Of a stretch of DNA of 64,000 nucleotides, positions 35,404 through 44,673 are shown in pieces. The position numbers and the translations under genes are program-made. The DNA comes from CAYVQF01 sp964454015 (GTDB taxonomy: Bacteria > Myxococcota_A > Bradymonadia > UBA4248). The stretch is from assembly GCA_964454015.1 (NCBI GenBank), contig CAYVQF010000018.1, positions 1-64,000 on the forward strand, given 5' to 3'. The notes beneath the pieces are model-generated. The model ran no database searches. It was not told where the DNA came from and saw nothing but the letters and a program-made list of their open reading frames with translations. Numbering within the stretch: position 1 is the stretch's first letter; the number at the start of each line of letters is the position of its first letter.

Positions 35404-37032
35404 ATGAAGGATCTACGCAACGCCGAGCAGGCAGGCCATTGGCTGCAAGTGCGGTTGAAGAAGCTCGAAGGCTCGACCATGGAGGCGGTGGATGTGGTGC
35501 GCCTCGTGGGGGATGGGGGGCGAGAGGTGACGGCGGATCTGGAGTCCAATCCGCTGTTGTTCATCCGCGATGCGATGGATCGGTTGCGGCGCTATGTGAA
35601 TCGCTGTCGGCAGACGGCTTTTGAGGAGTTGCGGCGGCGTGGTTTTCAAGTGGAGGCGTTGGAGCGGAGCGCCGTGGGGATGGTGGCCGAGGATGCAGGG
35701 AGGGCCGTCGCGGTGCTGACGGGCCTGGTCTCGACGCTGCGGCAGCGGCTGGAGTCCCTTGGCGCTGAGGGTACACAGCGCTATGAGCAGGGTCATCAAC
35801 GTTTTGAGAGTGCTCTGCGTGAGATGGGCAAGGTGGTGCAGAGTGCCCAGGTGAGTTGGGAGCGTGAAGGGGGCGGTCGGCGCCGCTTCTGGCAATTTCG
35901 CCGGCGCCCCAAGGATCCGACACAGGATCATCGGTTTTTACTCGAAGTGAATGCCGGTGTGCAGCGCTTGAGTGGTGATTTGCAGGCCGCTCTGGGAGAT
36001 GTGGGTCATGGGGCGTTACAGCTCAGCATCGCGAAGTACTACAGTGACATGGTCAATCACTTGAGTTTGCTGATGAGCGCGATCCGCGAGTTGGGTGGGA
36101 AGGCGCGTTTGGCCCACTCGGCTGCGGAACGCCGGTGGCTGGACTTGACTCGGGCCAAGCGTGGAGATGAGGGCCAGCTTTCGAGCTCTCTGTTGGATGG
36201 GGGGACCCTTGATTCGGTGTTGGAGGCACTGGGGATAGATGCGGGGCACTTTCTGCAGAAGAGCCATCTGTCGTTCCTGGATTTGGCCTCTTTACCTTTG
36301 GATGAGTTGCAGGAGGTGTTGCGGGCTTGGGTGGAGCAAGAGCTGTCGCATTTGGCCAACCCGAGCTTAGCCGAGGTGCTCAGCGGCTTTGGAGACGAGA
36401 CGGCGCTGCTGCGGCGCATTCTCGATTTGTTGTACCGGGCCCAGCCGTTGATGAGCTACAACGACGATTTGGCCATGCGTTTTGCCGAGGGGCAGCGGGC
36501 CCAGACCTTCGCCATTGCTTACAGCGAAGACCCGACGACGATGCAGGTTTTGGGGGAGGCGTGTGATCAACTCGGCTATCCGAGTCCGTTGGCGGAGCAC
36601 CTCGATGACGAGGCGAACACGCAGACGGTGATGCGGGTGATGCTTTTTGCTGCGGGGCTGCCGTTTTTCACGCAGATTGACCGTTTGCGGGGGATGTTGG
36701 AGACCCATCAACAGGTGATGTCGGGTCAATGTGAGATGGTGACCCAGCCAGAGGTGTTGGTGGGTTTGCGTGATATGGCACAGACGCTGGAGTTGCCGGA
36801 GCTGATTCCCGAGTCCTTGTTGCCGACGGGCATGCGCGAAGCGCGGGCGAAGCAAGCGCAGGCGCAGGTTTCAGTGCCGGCGGAGGCAGGAGCGCAGGGT
36901 GAAGGGGCAGCACCCTCTGCGGTAGCTGAGGCAGAGGAAGAGGCGTCGGTCAAGCCCAAGAAGCGGAGTCCGGTAAGGAAGAGGCGGGTGGCCAAGCCTA
37001 AAGAAGTCAGTGATGAGGGCAGGGAGGGGTGA
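35404..37032 (+). CDS. Helical protein with basic tail, partner of the tubulin-like protein
   Basis: A 542-residue soluble, almost entirely helical protein with no hit that I recognise. Long amphipathic stretches (AMDRLRRYVNRCRQTAFEELRRR and LSTLRQRLESLG-type) suggest coiled coils. The last 70 residues are a disordered Ala/Glu linker ending in a Lys/Arg-rich tail (KPKKRSPVRKRRVAKPK) that could bind membrane phospholipid or nucleic acid. ATG 35404 has AGGAGG 5 nt upstream; GTG 35401 lies too close to it. It follows the tubulin-like gene by 24 nt and overlaps the transglycosylase gene. It may correspond to the C-terminal half of single-chain Tubulin_2 proteins. That is inference from position and fold. 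Confidence 0.65.
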   Translation: MKDLRNAEQAGHWLQVRLKKLEGSTMEAVDVVRLVGDGGREVTADLESNPLLFIRDAMDRLRRYVNRCRQTAFEELRRRGFQVEALERSAVGMVAEDAGRAVAVLTGLVSTLRQRLESLGAEGTQRYEQGHQRFESALREMGKVVQSAQVSWEREGGGRRRFWQFRRRPKDPTQDHRFLLEVNAGVQRLSGDLQAALGDVGHGALQLSIAKYYSDMVNHLSLLMSAIRELGGKARLAHSAAERRWLDLTRAKRGDEGQLSSSLLDGGTLDSVLEALGIDAGHFLQKSHLSFLDLASLPLDELQEVLRAWVEQELSHLANPSLAEVLSGFGDETALLRRILDLLYRAQPLMSYNDDLAMRFAEGQRAQTFAIAYSEDPTTMQVLGEACDQLGYPSPLAEHLDDEANTQTVMRVMLFAAGLPFFTQIDRLRGMLETHQQVMSGQCEMVTQPEVLVGLRDMAQTLELPELIPESLLPTGMREARAKQAQAQVSVPAEAGAQGEGAAPSAVAEAEEEASVKPKKRSPVRKRRVAKPKEVSDEGREG

Positions 37033-39356
37033 TGAGGCGTCCGAAGGCGCGCTGGCTTTGCTTGTTGCTGCTGGTGGCAGGGTGTGAGGCGGTGGTGCCA
37101 AGCGCGGGAGAGACGGGTCATGTCGCGCCGGTGGTGGTGGAAGAGGCTTCGGCAGAAGGCGGAGGAGAGGCTGTAGAAGTCGTGCGGCCAGAAGTTGCGC
37201 CATGTGTGCTCCCTTTTGCCGGGGATGAGGTCGATGTGGTGTGGCAACAGGGCAGTTGCGAGGCGGGGGTGCAGCGCTTGGATGCCGGTGAATTCCTGCA
37301 GGCCGTGCTGGAGCTCGATGCGTGTGCGGAGAGCGCCGAGAGCGAAGAGGAGGGGGTCAGGGCGGCCTTTTTGGCGGCCTGGGCGACGCTGCAGGCTCGG
37401 GACAACGCTGAGGCCCAGCGCCGGATGTCGGCGCTGGTGGATGGGTATCCGCTGCTGTCGGATTACGCTGCTTTCTATGCCGCGCAGGCGGCTTACCAAG
37501 TGCGGGACGACGACGGGGTGATGGCGATGACCGGCACCTTTCCACGTGACTCGGTGTTGGGCGCGGCGGCATCTCTGCTGCGGGTGCGGGCGGCCTGGCG
37601 GCAGCGCTCCTGGGGCACGGTGCTGGCCGAAGCCAACCTGCATGAGGCCTTGTGGGGCAAGAAGGCGGAGCTGTTGTACTACCAAGCGCGGCTCTATGAG
37701 CGCTGGGGTGTGGCGAAGTTGGCGACCCGTTACGACACAGAGGTGTTGGAGCGGTGGCCGGAGAGTTGGGTAGGTCGCGCCTTGCGGCCGAAGGTGGCGC
37801 CGAGTGTGGGGCAGCAGCCCTCGTCTGCTTTTCGGGTGGGGCGTCGTTGGGTCGGTCAGCGGCAGATCGAGCGCGGCGTGCGCGAGTTTTTGCGGGTGGC
37901 GCAGCGCAATCGCCGAGGTAGTCCACTGTGGTGCGAGGGCCATCTGTGGGCGGCGCAGGCCCTGGATCGGGTCAAGCAACGCGAGCGTTCGGCGCCTTTG
38001 TACGCGGATGCCATTGCGGAGTGCGAGGGGACGAGCTGGTATGGGCCGCTCCTCTTTCACGGTGGTGAGAGTGCGTTTCAGCGGGCTGATTATGAAGCGT
38101 CCGAGGCCTTTCTCGAGGCCTTTTTGGCGTTCCAAGCGGCGCCCGGTGAGATTGCCGAGGCGCTCTACTTACTCGCGCACGTTCATGGCGCGACGGGTAA
38201 TCAACGGGATCGCCTGCAGGCTTTAGAGGCGTTGGTCTTTGCGCACCCCGATTCCAAGCACTCGCCGCAGGCGGCCTTTCTCATGTTTTGGGACTCTTTT
38301 CTGGCGGGTGATTTGAGCAGGGCGTTGGCTACGGTGCGGTGGGCCATGGTGCAGGAGATCGAGACGGACATTCGCGGTCGGATGCGCTATTGGCAGGCGA
38401 GGGTGGAGGCACTCAAGGGAGATCTGGAAGCGGCGTTTGTTGGCTACCGTGCGGTGCTCGATGATTATCCACTGTCCTATTACGCCGTGTTGTCATACAG
38501 CCGCTTGGCGGAGGTGGATGAAGGGCAGGCGGCGGCTTGGTTAGCAGAGGCGGTGGCGGCTCATCATGAGCAGGTGCGTTGCGTGGGTCACGCATTGGTG
38601 GGGGACAAGGCGGCGCGAGCGGCGGCGCAGGGTGTGGAGTTGGCGCGTTTGGGGCGCTTAGAGCTTCTGGAGGCGCATTTTGAAGCGGCTTTACCCGGCG
38701 CGGAGGAGGATGCGATGTGGTTGGCGGCCTGGCTGATGCATCGCAAGGGTGCTTTCGCCGAGGCGCATCGCCTGGTGCGGCGTCGGGTCCCGGATTTCGT
38801 GGCGCTCTATCCAGAGCGGACAGGGATACGCTGGCACGTGGCCTATCCGCGACCTTTCGCGGATGAGGTGGCGGCGGCGGTGTTGGCGGCGGGTGGTGTG
38901 GATGCCGATATGGTATATGCGGTCATGCGGCAGGAGAGCGGCTATCGGGTGCGCGCGACGAGTCCGGCGGATGCCCTGGGTCTGATGCAGGTTTTACCCA
39001 GCACGGCGCAAGGTATTCTTGAAGGTGGAGAGGGTCCGTTGACGCGAGAGTCCCTTTATGAGCCCGAGCTCAACGTGCGGCTGGGCGCACGCTATTTGTC
39101 GCGGCTCGCGGAGCGATTGGAGTGTCCACTCCTGGTTGCGGCAGCTTACAACGCAGGCTCAGGGCGTTTGTGTGGCTGGTTGGAGCGCGCAGGTACGGTC
39201 GAGGCGGATGTGTTCGTCGAGTCGATTCCCTATCGCGAGACCCGCGACTATGTACGCAGCGTGGTGCGCAATTATGCGGTGTATCGCTACCTGGAGACGG
39301 GGGAGATGTTGCGGGTGTCGCTGACGGTTCCCGAGCGTTGCCCGGGGCGTCGTTGA
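37032..39356 (+). CDS. Slt-type lytic transglycosylase lipoprotein
   Basis: A 774-residue lipoprotein with signal peptide and lipobox VAGC (Cys18), predicted to cleave peptidoglycan glycan strands into 1,6-anhydroMurNAc ends. The long middle region (about 60-600) is a helical TPR/Slt70-type superhelix, with repeats such as LWAAQALDRVKQRERSAPLYADAI. The C-terminal SLT domain has the catalytic Glu635 in VMRQESGYRVRATSPADALGLMQVLPSTA and the AAAYNAGSGRL and YVRSVVRNY motifs. ATG 37032 overlaps the upstream stop (TGATG), with AGGGAGG before it. It is the last gene of the SEDS operon, linking wall synthesis and turnover. It ends 3 nt from a convergent gene. Confidence 0.93.
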   Translation: MRRPKARWLCLLLLVAGCEAVVPSAGETGHVAPVVVEEASAEGGGEAVEVVRPEVAPCVLPFAGDEVDVVWQQGSCEAGVQRLDAGEFLQAVLELDACAESAESEEEGVRAAFLAAWATLQARDNAEAQRRMSALVDGYPLLSDYAAFYAAQAAYQVRDDDGVMAMTGTFPRDSVLGAAASLLRVRAAWRQRSWGTVLAEANLHEALWGKKAELLYYQARLYERWGVAKLATRYDTEVLERWPESWVGRALRPKVAPSVGQQPSSAFRVGRRWVGQRQIERGVREFLRVAQRNRRGSPLWCEGHLWAAQALDRVKQRERSAPLYADAIAECEGTSWYGPLLFHGGESAFQRADYEASEAFLEAFLAFQAAPGEIAEALYLLAHVHGATGNQRDRLQALEALVFAHPDSKHSPQAAFLMFWDSFLAGDLSRALATVRWAMVQEIETDIRGRMRYWQARVEALKGDLEAAFVGYRAVLDDYPLSYYAVLSYSRLAEVDEGQAAAWLAEAVAAHHEQVRCVGHALVGDKAARAAAQGVELARLGRLELLEAHFEAALPGAEEDAMWLAAWLMHRKGAFAEAHRLVRRRVPDFVALYPERTGIRWHVAYPRPFADEVAAAVLAAGGVDADMVYAVMRQESGYRVRATSPADALGLMQVLPSTAQGILEGGEGPLTRESLYEPELNVRLGARYLSRLAERLECPLLVAAAYNAGSGRLCGWLERAGTVEADVFVESIPYRETRDYVRSVVRNYAVYRYLETGEMLRVSLTVPERCPGRR

Positions 39357-39359
39357 GGG

Positions 39360-41696
39360 TCATTCGCCCGAACAAGTGCCGCTGACGCAGGTCTGCGGTG
39401 CGACGCAGGCTTGGCCACAGAGGCCGCAGTGTTGGTCGTCATTCAGGAGGTCGGTGGTGCAAGCGTTGGTGCCGAGGCAGTCAGCCGTCTCTGTGGGGCA
39501 GCTCAGACAGGTGCCGTTGGTGCAGGTCTGGTATTGCGTGCAGGGATCGCCGCAGGCGCCGCAGTGGTCCTTGTCGGTCAGGAGGTCACTCTCACAGCCC
39601 GTAGCGACTTGGTTATCGCAGTTGCCCGTGTTGGGTGGGCAGACCAGGTGACAGGTGCCGTTATCGCAGGTCAAGGGGGAAGGGCAGGGGCTGTTGCACT
39701 CCCCGCAATGGGTGGCGTCGGTGCGGAGATCGATTTCGCAGGCATCGGTGCCGTCGCGGTTGCAGTCGGCGAAATGGGTGGGGCAGGAGGTGCAGTTGCC
39801 GCCACTACAATAGGAGGCCGGTCCGCAGGCTTCGTCGCAGGCCCCGCAATGATCAGCGTCGGTGAGGAGCAAGGTCTCACAGCCGTTGGCGCTGTTGCCA
39901 TCGCAGTCGGCGGTGTTGGCTTCGCAACCGAGGGCGCAGGTTCCGGCGACGCAGACCTCTCCATCTGCACAAGGGTTGGCGCAGGTGCCGCAGTGGCTGG
40001 GGTTGGTTTGGAGGTTGACTTCACACTGGTTGTGTCCCTGACGATCGCAATCGGCGCGCTGTGCTGGGCAGGGGACGCAGTCGCCGTTGTCGCAGTAGTG
40101 GTCAGAGGCGCAGGCGTTAGCGCAGGCCCCACAGTGGTTGGCGCTGTGCAGGAGGTTGCTTTCACAGCCGGTGTTGGGGTTGTCGTCACAGTTGGCGGTG
40201 TTGTCGCGGCAACCCTCCTGGCACTGGCCTTGGTGGCAGTATTGGAGTGGCTCACAAGCGCGCGCGCACTCTCCGCAGTGGAGATCGCTGTTGTTGAGGT
40301 CGGTTTCGCAACCGTTGGCGGGATCGAGGTCGCAGTCCTCCCAGCCATCTTGGCAGCCCTGGGTGCAGAGGCTGGCGACACAGCTTTGTCCTTGGGGGCA
40401 GGTCAAATGGCATGCACCGCAGTGATTGCGGTTGTCTGCGGTGTCGACTTCGCAGCCGTTGTCGACGCGGTCATCGCAGCTTTGTTTGGTAGAGGTGCAT
40501 GATTCGTGGAAGTGGACGGTGATTTTTGCGGTGTCTTGGAGGTTGGTGGTGTCGGCGATGGTGTAGTGAAAGACGTCGGTGCCAGTGAAGGCAGCGGCTG
40601 GCGTGTAGAGCACACTTTGTTGATCCGTCTGGATCGTTGCCGTGCCGCTGCTGGGGGTGGTCAGGGACACGATGCGGAGGAGATCGCCATCGACGTCGTA
40701 GTCGTTCTTGAGGGGAAAGATCAGCACAGGACGTTGCCCGGTGACGGCGAGGTCATCGACGGCGACGGGGGGGTCGGGGATGGGTCGGACGGTGACGATG
40801 ACGTCGCCGTCGGCAAACCAGCCGTTGGTGGCTTGGATGGTGTAGCGGAAGGTATCGGTGCCGAAGTAGTTGAGGTTTGGGGTATAGAGAACGCGTTGGT
40901 TGGTGGTGATTTCGGTTCTTCCGTTGGCGGGTCGGGTCACGTTGACGAGGGTCAGGGTGCCACTGTCGACGAGGTCATTGGCCATGACGTCGATGGTGAC
41001 GGGCGTGTCTTCGTCGGTGTTCGCGCGGTCGGTGACGGCGACGGGGGCGACGCCCAGCTCGATGACGGAGACGCGCACGGTGGCGGTGGCGGTGGCGCCA
41101 TGGACGTCTGCGACGGTATAGGTGAAGAGGTCCGTGCCGATGAAGTTTTGTCTTGGGGTATAGGTGACGCGTTGCGGGTCAAAGGTGTTGGTGCCGTGGT
41201 TCGGGCGGGAGATGGCGATGATGGTGAAGGGATCGTCTTCGGGATCGTGGTCGTTGCTGAGGACGTCGATGGTGACGGGTTGGTTGACGGAGGTTTGGGC
41301 TTCGTCGTCGCTGACCCGGGGGGGATCATTGACGGGGAGGATTTCGATGGTGACCTGGGCGTTGCGTTGGTTACCCTCGGCATCCCGGTGGGTGTAAGTG
41401 AAGGCGTCTTGACCGAAGTAGTCTGGGTGGGGGCTATAGGTGAAGACGTCATTGACGTCGAGCACTAGCTCGCCATGTTCGGGCGTGGTGAAGGCGATGA
41501 CGTTGAGGCGTCGCTGCAGAATGGCGCGGTCATTGCGCAAGACATCGATGGCGACCGGGGTGTCTTCATAGGTGACGGCGTGATCGTCAAAGCTGTGAGG
41601 CCCCAGTCCTTGGTTATCGTCGCAGTGGGTGAAGAGGGCGAGGCTGGCGGCGATGAGGAGTGAGAGGCCCACATGGGTGGGTTGGACGTGCATCAT
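39360..41696 (-). CDS. Cadherin-like and Cys-rich repeat surface protein
   Basis: A 778-residue exported protein. The N-terminus has a hydrophobic signal (LSLLIAASLALFTHC); it resembles a lipoprotein signal but has His before the Cys, so the lipobox is atypical. Four cadherin-like Ig repeats of about 90 residues follow, each with (E)DTPV.IDVL.ND near its start and YTP...G.D.F.YT in the middle. Then come eight 45-residue Cys-rich repeats with C-x-x-x-NGCE-x-DL...HCGAC...C, the pattern of MopE/Stigma-type repeats of myxobacterial exported proteins. It is probably an adhesin or stalk. The gene is monocistronic and minus-strand, with AGGG upstream of ATG 41696. Confidence 0.85.
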   Translation of the reverse strand: MMHVQPTHVGLSLLIAASLALFTHCDDNQGLGPHSFDDHAVTYEDTPVAIDVLRNDRAILQRRLNVIAFTTPEHGELVLDVNDVFTYSPHPDYFGQDAFTYTHRDAEGNQRNAQVTIEILPVNDPPRVSDDEAQTSVNQPVTIDVLSNDHDPEDDPFTIIAISRPNHGTNTFDPQRVTYTPRQNFIGTDLFTYTVADVHGATATATVRVSVIELGVAPVAVTDRANTDEDTPVTIDVMANDLVDSGTLTLVNVTRPANGRTEITTNQRVLYTPNLNYFGTDTFRYTIQATNGWFADGDVIVTVRPIPDPPVAVDDLAVTGQRPVLIFPLKNDYDVDGDLLRIVSLTTPSSGTATIQTDQQSVLYTPAAAFTGTDVFHYTIADTTNLQDTAKITVHFHESCTSTKQSCDDRVDNGCEVDTADNRNHCGACHLTCPQGQSCVASLCTQGCQDGWEDCDLDPANGCETDLNNSDLHCGECARACEPLQYCHQGQCQEGCRDNTANCDDNPNTGCESNLLHSANHCGACANACASDHYCDNGDCVPCPAQRADCDRQGHNQCEVNLQTNPSHCGTCANPCADGEVCVAGTCALGCEANTADCDGNSANGCETLLLTDADHCGACDEACGPASYCSGGNCTSCPTHFADCNRDGTDACEIDLRTDATHCGECNSPCPSPLTCDNGTCHLVCPPNTGNCDNQVATGCESDLLTDKDHCGACGDPCTQYQTCTNGTCLSCPTETADCLGTNACTTDLLNDDQHCGLCGQACVAPQTCVSGTCSGE

Positions 41697-41809
41697 GATT
41701 TGACCCTAGGCGAAGCCAGGTTGAGCAGGCGGAGGCGGGGCGATGACACTCGGAGCTAAGAGAGGGTGAAGGGCGCGGCTCAGATGCACATCATAGCGCG
41801 GCTGAGGGA

Positions 41810-42397
41810 TCACTCGAAGAGAAAACGATAGACGACCATGGCAGTTTCAGGTGGCGGTGGTTGATAGCGCCAGGTCGCGATGAGGGCGCGGGTGCATTCG
41901 ATGGCGTTTTCATCGGTGGGCGGTGTTGGTGGTAGCAAGACTTCACCAACGGTGCCATCGGGGTTGATGAACCAGGTCAGGGTGAAGTCCAAGGGGTCTT
42001 GGCTTTGGTTGTTGGCGCAGTCGAAGAGATCGGGCGAGTAGTGGTTGATTTTGGCGATGACCGTGCGTTTGTCTAGTGGCCCTTCGATGTGGGGTCGCTG
42101 GGGTTTGAAGCGGCGAGGTGGCAGGGCGGGGGGGGGGCTTTCTTGGGGCGTTGGCGCATCGGCAGGGGCTGCGGCTTCGGAGGCTGCGCTTTGGCGGCCA
42201 GCCATGGGATCGGAAGGTGTCTCCGCGGGGTCAATGGGAAGCGTGCTTTCTCGTGGGGGGGCGGCAGGGAGCGATTCAGGTCGTTCAAGGGGCGGTGGGG
42301 TGATGGGCTGGCTTTGAGGCGGGGCTTGCTCTGCTTGACAGGCCGAGCAGGCGAGAACCAGGAGGATGGTGCTGATGGGGCGAGTGACGCTCAGCAT
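41810..42397 (-). CDS. AgmX/TonB-C-like lipoprotein
   Basis: A 195-residue lipoprotein: signal peptide with lipobox CSAC (about residue 20), a Pro/Ser/Glu-rich linker of 80 residues and a C-terminal domain (VIAKINHYSPDLFDCANNQ ... LTWFINPDGTVGEVLLPP ... ALIATWRYQPPPP) that resembles the AgmX/PglI TonB-C-like domains of myxobacteria. Two Cys in the domain (FDC and IEC) match the pair conserved in this group. A convincing promoter lies at 42496-42524. The role is unknown; related domains occur in motility and envelope transport proteins. Confidence 0.75.
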   Translation of the reverse strand: MLSVTRPISTILLVLACSACQAEQAPPQSQPITPPPLERPESLPAAPPRESTLPIDPAETPSDPMAGRQSAASEAAAPADAPTPQESPPPALPPRRFKPQRPHIEGPLDKRTVIAKINHYSPDLFDCANNQSQDPLDFTLTWFINPDGTVGEVLLPPTPPTDENAIECTRALIATWRYQPPPPETAMVVYRFLFE

Positions 42398-42495
42398 GGG
42401 AGAGTTGCGCGTTGGCCCCCGTTCCGATGGGCGTGTGACACGAATGGGAACGGGCCATTTTTAGGGTGCCCTCCCAAGAACCGATCCATACCTAC

Positions 42496-42524
42496 GTTAT
42501 AGGGGAGGCTGGGACGGGGGACAA
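42496..42524 (-). promoter_or_regulatory. Sigma70-like promoter of the AgmX-like gene
   Basis: Read on the minus strand: TTGTCC, 17-nt spacer, TATAAC. The -10 matches 5/6 and the -35 matches 4/6 of the consensus. It lies about 100 nt upstream of the start codon at 42397. Confidence 0.5.
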
Positions 42525-42578
42525 GGGGGGCACGGACCTCGTCGGGGGCGCCGGATTCAGGTCGCCACCGGCGGGTTC

Positions 42579-44567
42579 TCAGGGGTTGGCGATGCGTTCG
42601 ATGTCGAGAGCCCAGAGGTTGAGGGTCCCTTCGTCGAGAGCGGCTGCGTCGACGACTTTGAGCTGCCAGAGGCCAGCGGCTTCGAGGCCGTCGAAGTCTT
42701 TGGGAGTGAAGGTCCGCACCAGATCTTCAAAGACGTCGTCGTCATCCTGGTTGAAGAGGAAGATCTCAGCGCCGCTGGGGTGGATGAGAGAGACGATGAG
42801 GTCCGCGCGGAAGGGGTGCGTGATGTCGACGCCGACGCTGAGGGCCGCGATGAGTCCTTGGCCATCGACGTTGATCGTGGAGATGATGCCTTGGGGGTCC
42901 CCGTCGGGGATGGCGCTTTCGACGATTTGGGTGGCGCTGAAGGGCTCGAGGATGACGCAAGAGGCGAAGTCGGCGCAGGCGGGGTCGGCGCAGTCAATCA
43001 AGCCATTGCCATCGTTGTCGATGCCGTCATCGCAGACTTCTTCAGGGACATCGCCCGTGAGGATGAACTCTAGGCTCCAGGCTTGGAGGTTGCCCGTGTC
43101 ACCCTTGCCGAGGTCGGCGATGTTCAGGGTCCAGGTGCCAGCGAGGCTCAGCCCGTTAAAAGCATCGATTTTGTAAGTTTCCTTGATGTCATCGGCGGAG
43201 CCACCGGTGCGGTCGTGGACGATGGTGCTCTGGCCGTTGGGGGCGAGGAGGGCGACCTTGAGATCCCCTTTGTAGGTGTGTCGGATGTCAACCTTGAGGA
43301 AGATGGTACCGACGGTACCGACCTGGTTGATGTCGATGGTGGCGCTGAGTCCCTTGGGGTCATTGTCGGGAATGGGTGCGGCGCCGCCGCCTTGGAAGGC
43401 GAGGCCCGAGGGTCGGCAGGCGTCGTGAGCGGCGCAGGCCGGGTCGTCGCAGTCGGTGAGTCCGTTGAAGTCGTTGTCCCTGCCGTCGTCGCAGACTTCG
43501 CGGAGATCCAGCTTGGGGACGCCAGATGAGTAGACCGTGGCGTACTCTTCGACATAACGCATGGAGAGCCAACCATAGCCTGCACCGAACTTGTTGCGGA
43601 TGCCGAAGCCGCTGGTGCCCCAAGAGTTTTTGATGAGGAAGAAGCCTTTTTCGGTGACGACCTTGCCATCGTTGTCGAGGACGGGCTTGCCCGCTTCGTC
43701 GACGATGGGGACCTCGAGGTCATCGTCCCAGCCGACGATGAGGATGGAGTGACCGGCAGGCTTGGCGGCGCTGGTTTCTTTGTCTTTGGCGTTGGGGTAG
43801 AGGATGTATCCCTCGCTCAGGTAGTTCGAGTTGATGGGTAGGGGGGAGCCCCGATGGTTCCAAGACTGGTAGAAGAAGGTCATGCCAGCGATCACGGCGA
43901 CCTGGTTCTCGGTCATGAAGGCTTTGATGGAGCGCGCGCGGCTGTTGACGAAGCGTCCCGGGGGGAGCTTGAAGCGCTGGGCGTCGAGGATGGTGGGGGT
44001 CGGTTCGCCGTTGGTGTAGCAGAAGGTCGGGCGTTTGTCGCCGGTGCACTCTGCGTGGTTGGAGACGTTCCAGGCGGTAGACTGATAAGGCCAGATGCTT
44101 TCTTGCACGACACCGTAGCGATTGATGGCGGTGAGGTTCTGGCTGGCGTTGGAGCCATCGGTGTCGCGGAAGGCGCCGACCTCGAACTTGACGGACCACT
44201 GGAGGAATTGTTCGGAGAAGTCGGGGTTGGGGATGGTGCCCTCTTTCAAGTAGAGGTGCTCCATCAGGGCGACGGTGGAGAAAATGGAGCAGACGCCGCG
44301 TCCGCCTTGATTGCGGACTGGGGATTGGGTGGCGGCGAGGTCGAAGTGTTTGGGGTAGACCGCGTCGAACTTGCCATCGGCAGGGATTTCATCGTTGTTG
44401 GGGACGCCATCGAAGATTGGCGCCAGCTCAGAGACGGTGGCCTCGATGGCGTAGGGATCGACGGTCTGTTGTTCCCGGGGGAGGTCATTGTCTTCGGTGC
44501 AGGCCGAGAAAGCGGTGGCGAAGAGTAAAAGTCCCAGGGCGACTCTCAGTCTTTGGGTGATGCTCAT
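42579..44567 (-). CDS. Papain-family (C1A) protease lipoprotein with two P-domains
   Basis: A 662-residue secreted cysteine protease. Signal with lipobox FSAC (Cys23). The C1A catalytic part has QSPVRNQGGRGVCSIFS with Cys93, GHSILIVGWDDD with His273 and IKNSWG with Asn314; Gln86 or Gln81 forms the oxyanion side. A MopE-like Ca2+-type motif follows (CDDGRDNDFNGLTDCDDPAC). Two P/Homo B-type beta domains follow, each starting with an IPD(N/G)DP motif, separated by a second such motif (CDDGIDNDGNGLIDCADPAC). The usual P-domain partner is a subtilisin (proprotein convertase), so this pairing with papain is uncommon. ATG 44567 has AAAGGAG at 4 nt. Monocistronic. Likely role: degradation of external protein. 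Confidence 0.92.
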   Translation of the reverse strand: MSITQRLRVALGLLLFATAFSACTEDNDLPREQQTVDPYAIEATVSELAPIFDGVPNNDEIPADGKFDAVYPKHFDLAATQSPVRNQGGRGVCSIFSTVALMEHLYLKEGTIPNPDFSEQFLQWSVKFEVGAFRDTDGSNASQNLTAINRYGVVQESIWPYQSTAWNVSNHAECTGDKRPTFCYTNGEPTPTILDAQRFKLPPGRFVNSRARSIKAFMTENQVAVIAGMTFFYQSWNHRGSPLPINSNYLSEGYILYPNAKDKETSAAKPAGHSILIVGWDDDLEVPIVDEAGKPVLDNDGKVVTEKGFFLIKNSWGTSGFGIRNKFGAGYGWLSMRYVEEYATVYSSGVPKLDLREVCDDGRDNDFNGLTDCDDPACAAHDACRPSGLAFQGGGAAPIPDNDPKGLSATIDINQVGTVGTIFLKVDIRHTYKGDLKVALLAPNGQSTIVHDRTGGSADDIKETYKIDAFNGLSLAGTWTLNIADLGKGDTGNLQAWSLEFILTGDVPEEVCDDGIDNDGNGLIDCADPACADFASCVILEPFSATQIVESAIPDGDPQGIISTINVDGQGLIAALSVGVDITHPFRADLIVSLIHPSGAEIFLFNQDDDDVFEDLVRTFTPKDFDGLEAAGLWQLKVVDAAALDEGTLNLWALDIERIANP

Positions 44568-44645
44568 GGTTCTCCTTTGGTCGTGAAAGCAAACGGGTGC
44601 CGCAGGATTCTTCTGGCGACACTCTACATGTAGGCCCTAGGGTGC

Positions 44646-44673
44646 TTCATAGCAGATAGGTTAGTGAGTGCAA
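44646..44673 (-). promoter_or_regulatory. Candidate promoter of the papain-like protease gene
   Basis: On the minus strand: TTGCAC, 16-nt spacer, TATGAA, ending about 80 nt upstream of the start codon at 44567. The match is modest. The region up to about 44700 is A/T-rich compared with the rest of the window. Confidence 0.35.

Noticed and set aside
40506..41468. 320-codon plus-strand frame antisense to the cadherin-like gene
   Set aside because: Its Asp/Gly/Val-rich low-complexity sequence is the mirror of the repeated cadherin codons, and it has no RBS or homology.
44632..44641. CTACATGTAG palindrome upstream of the protease gene
   Set aside because: Only 10 bp; such a palindrome is expected by chance and overlaps nothing informative.
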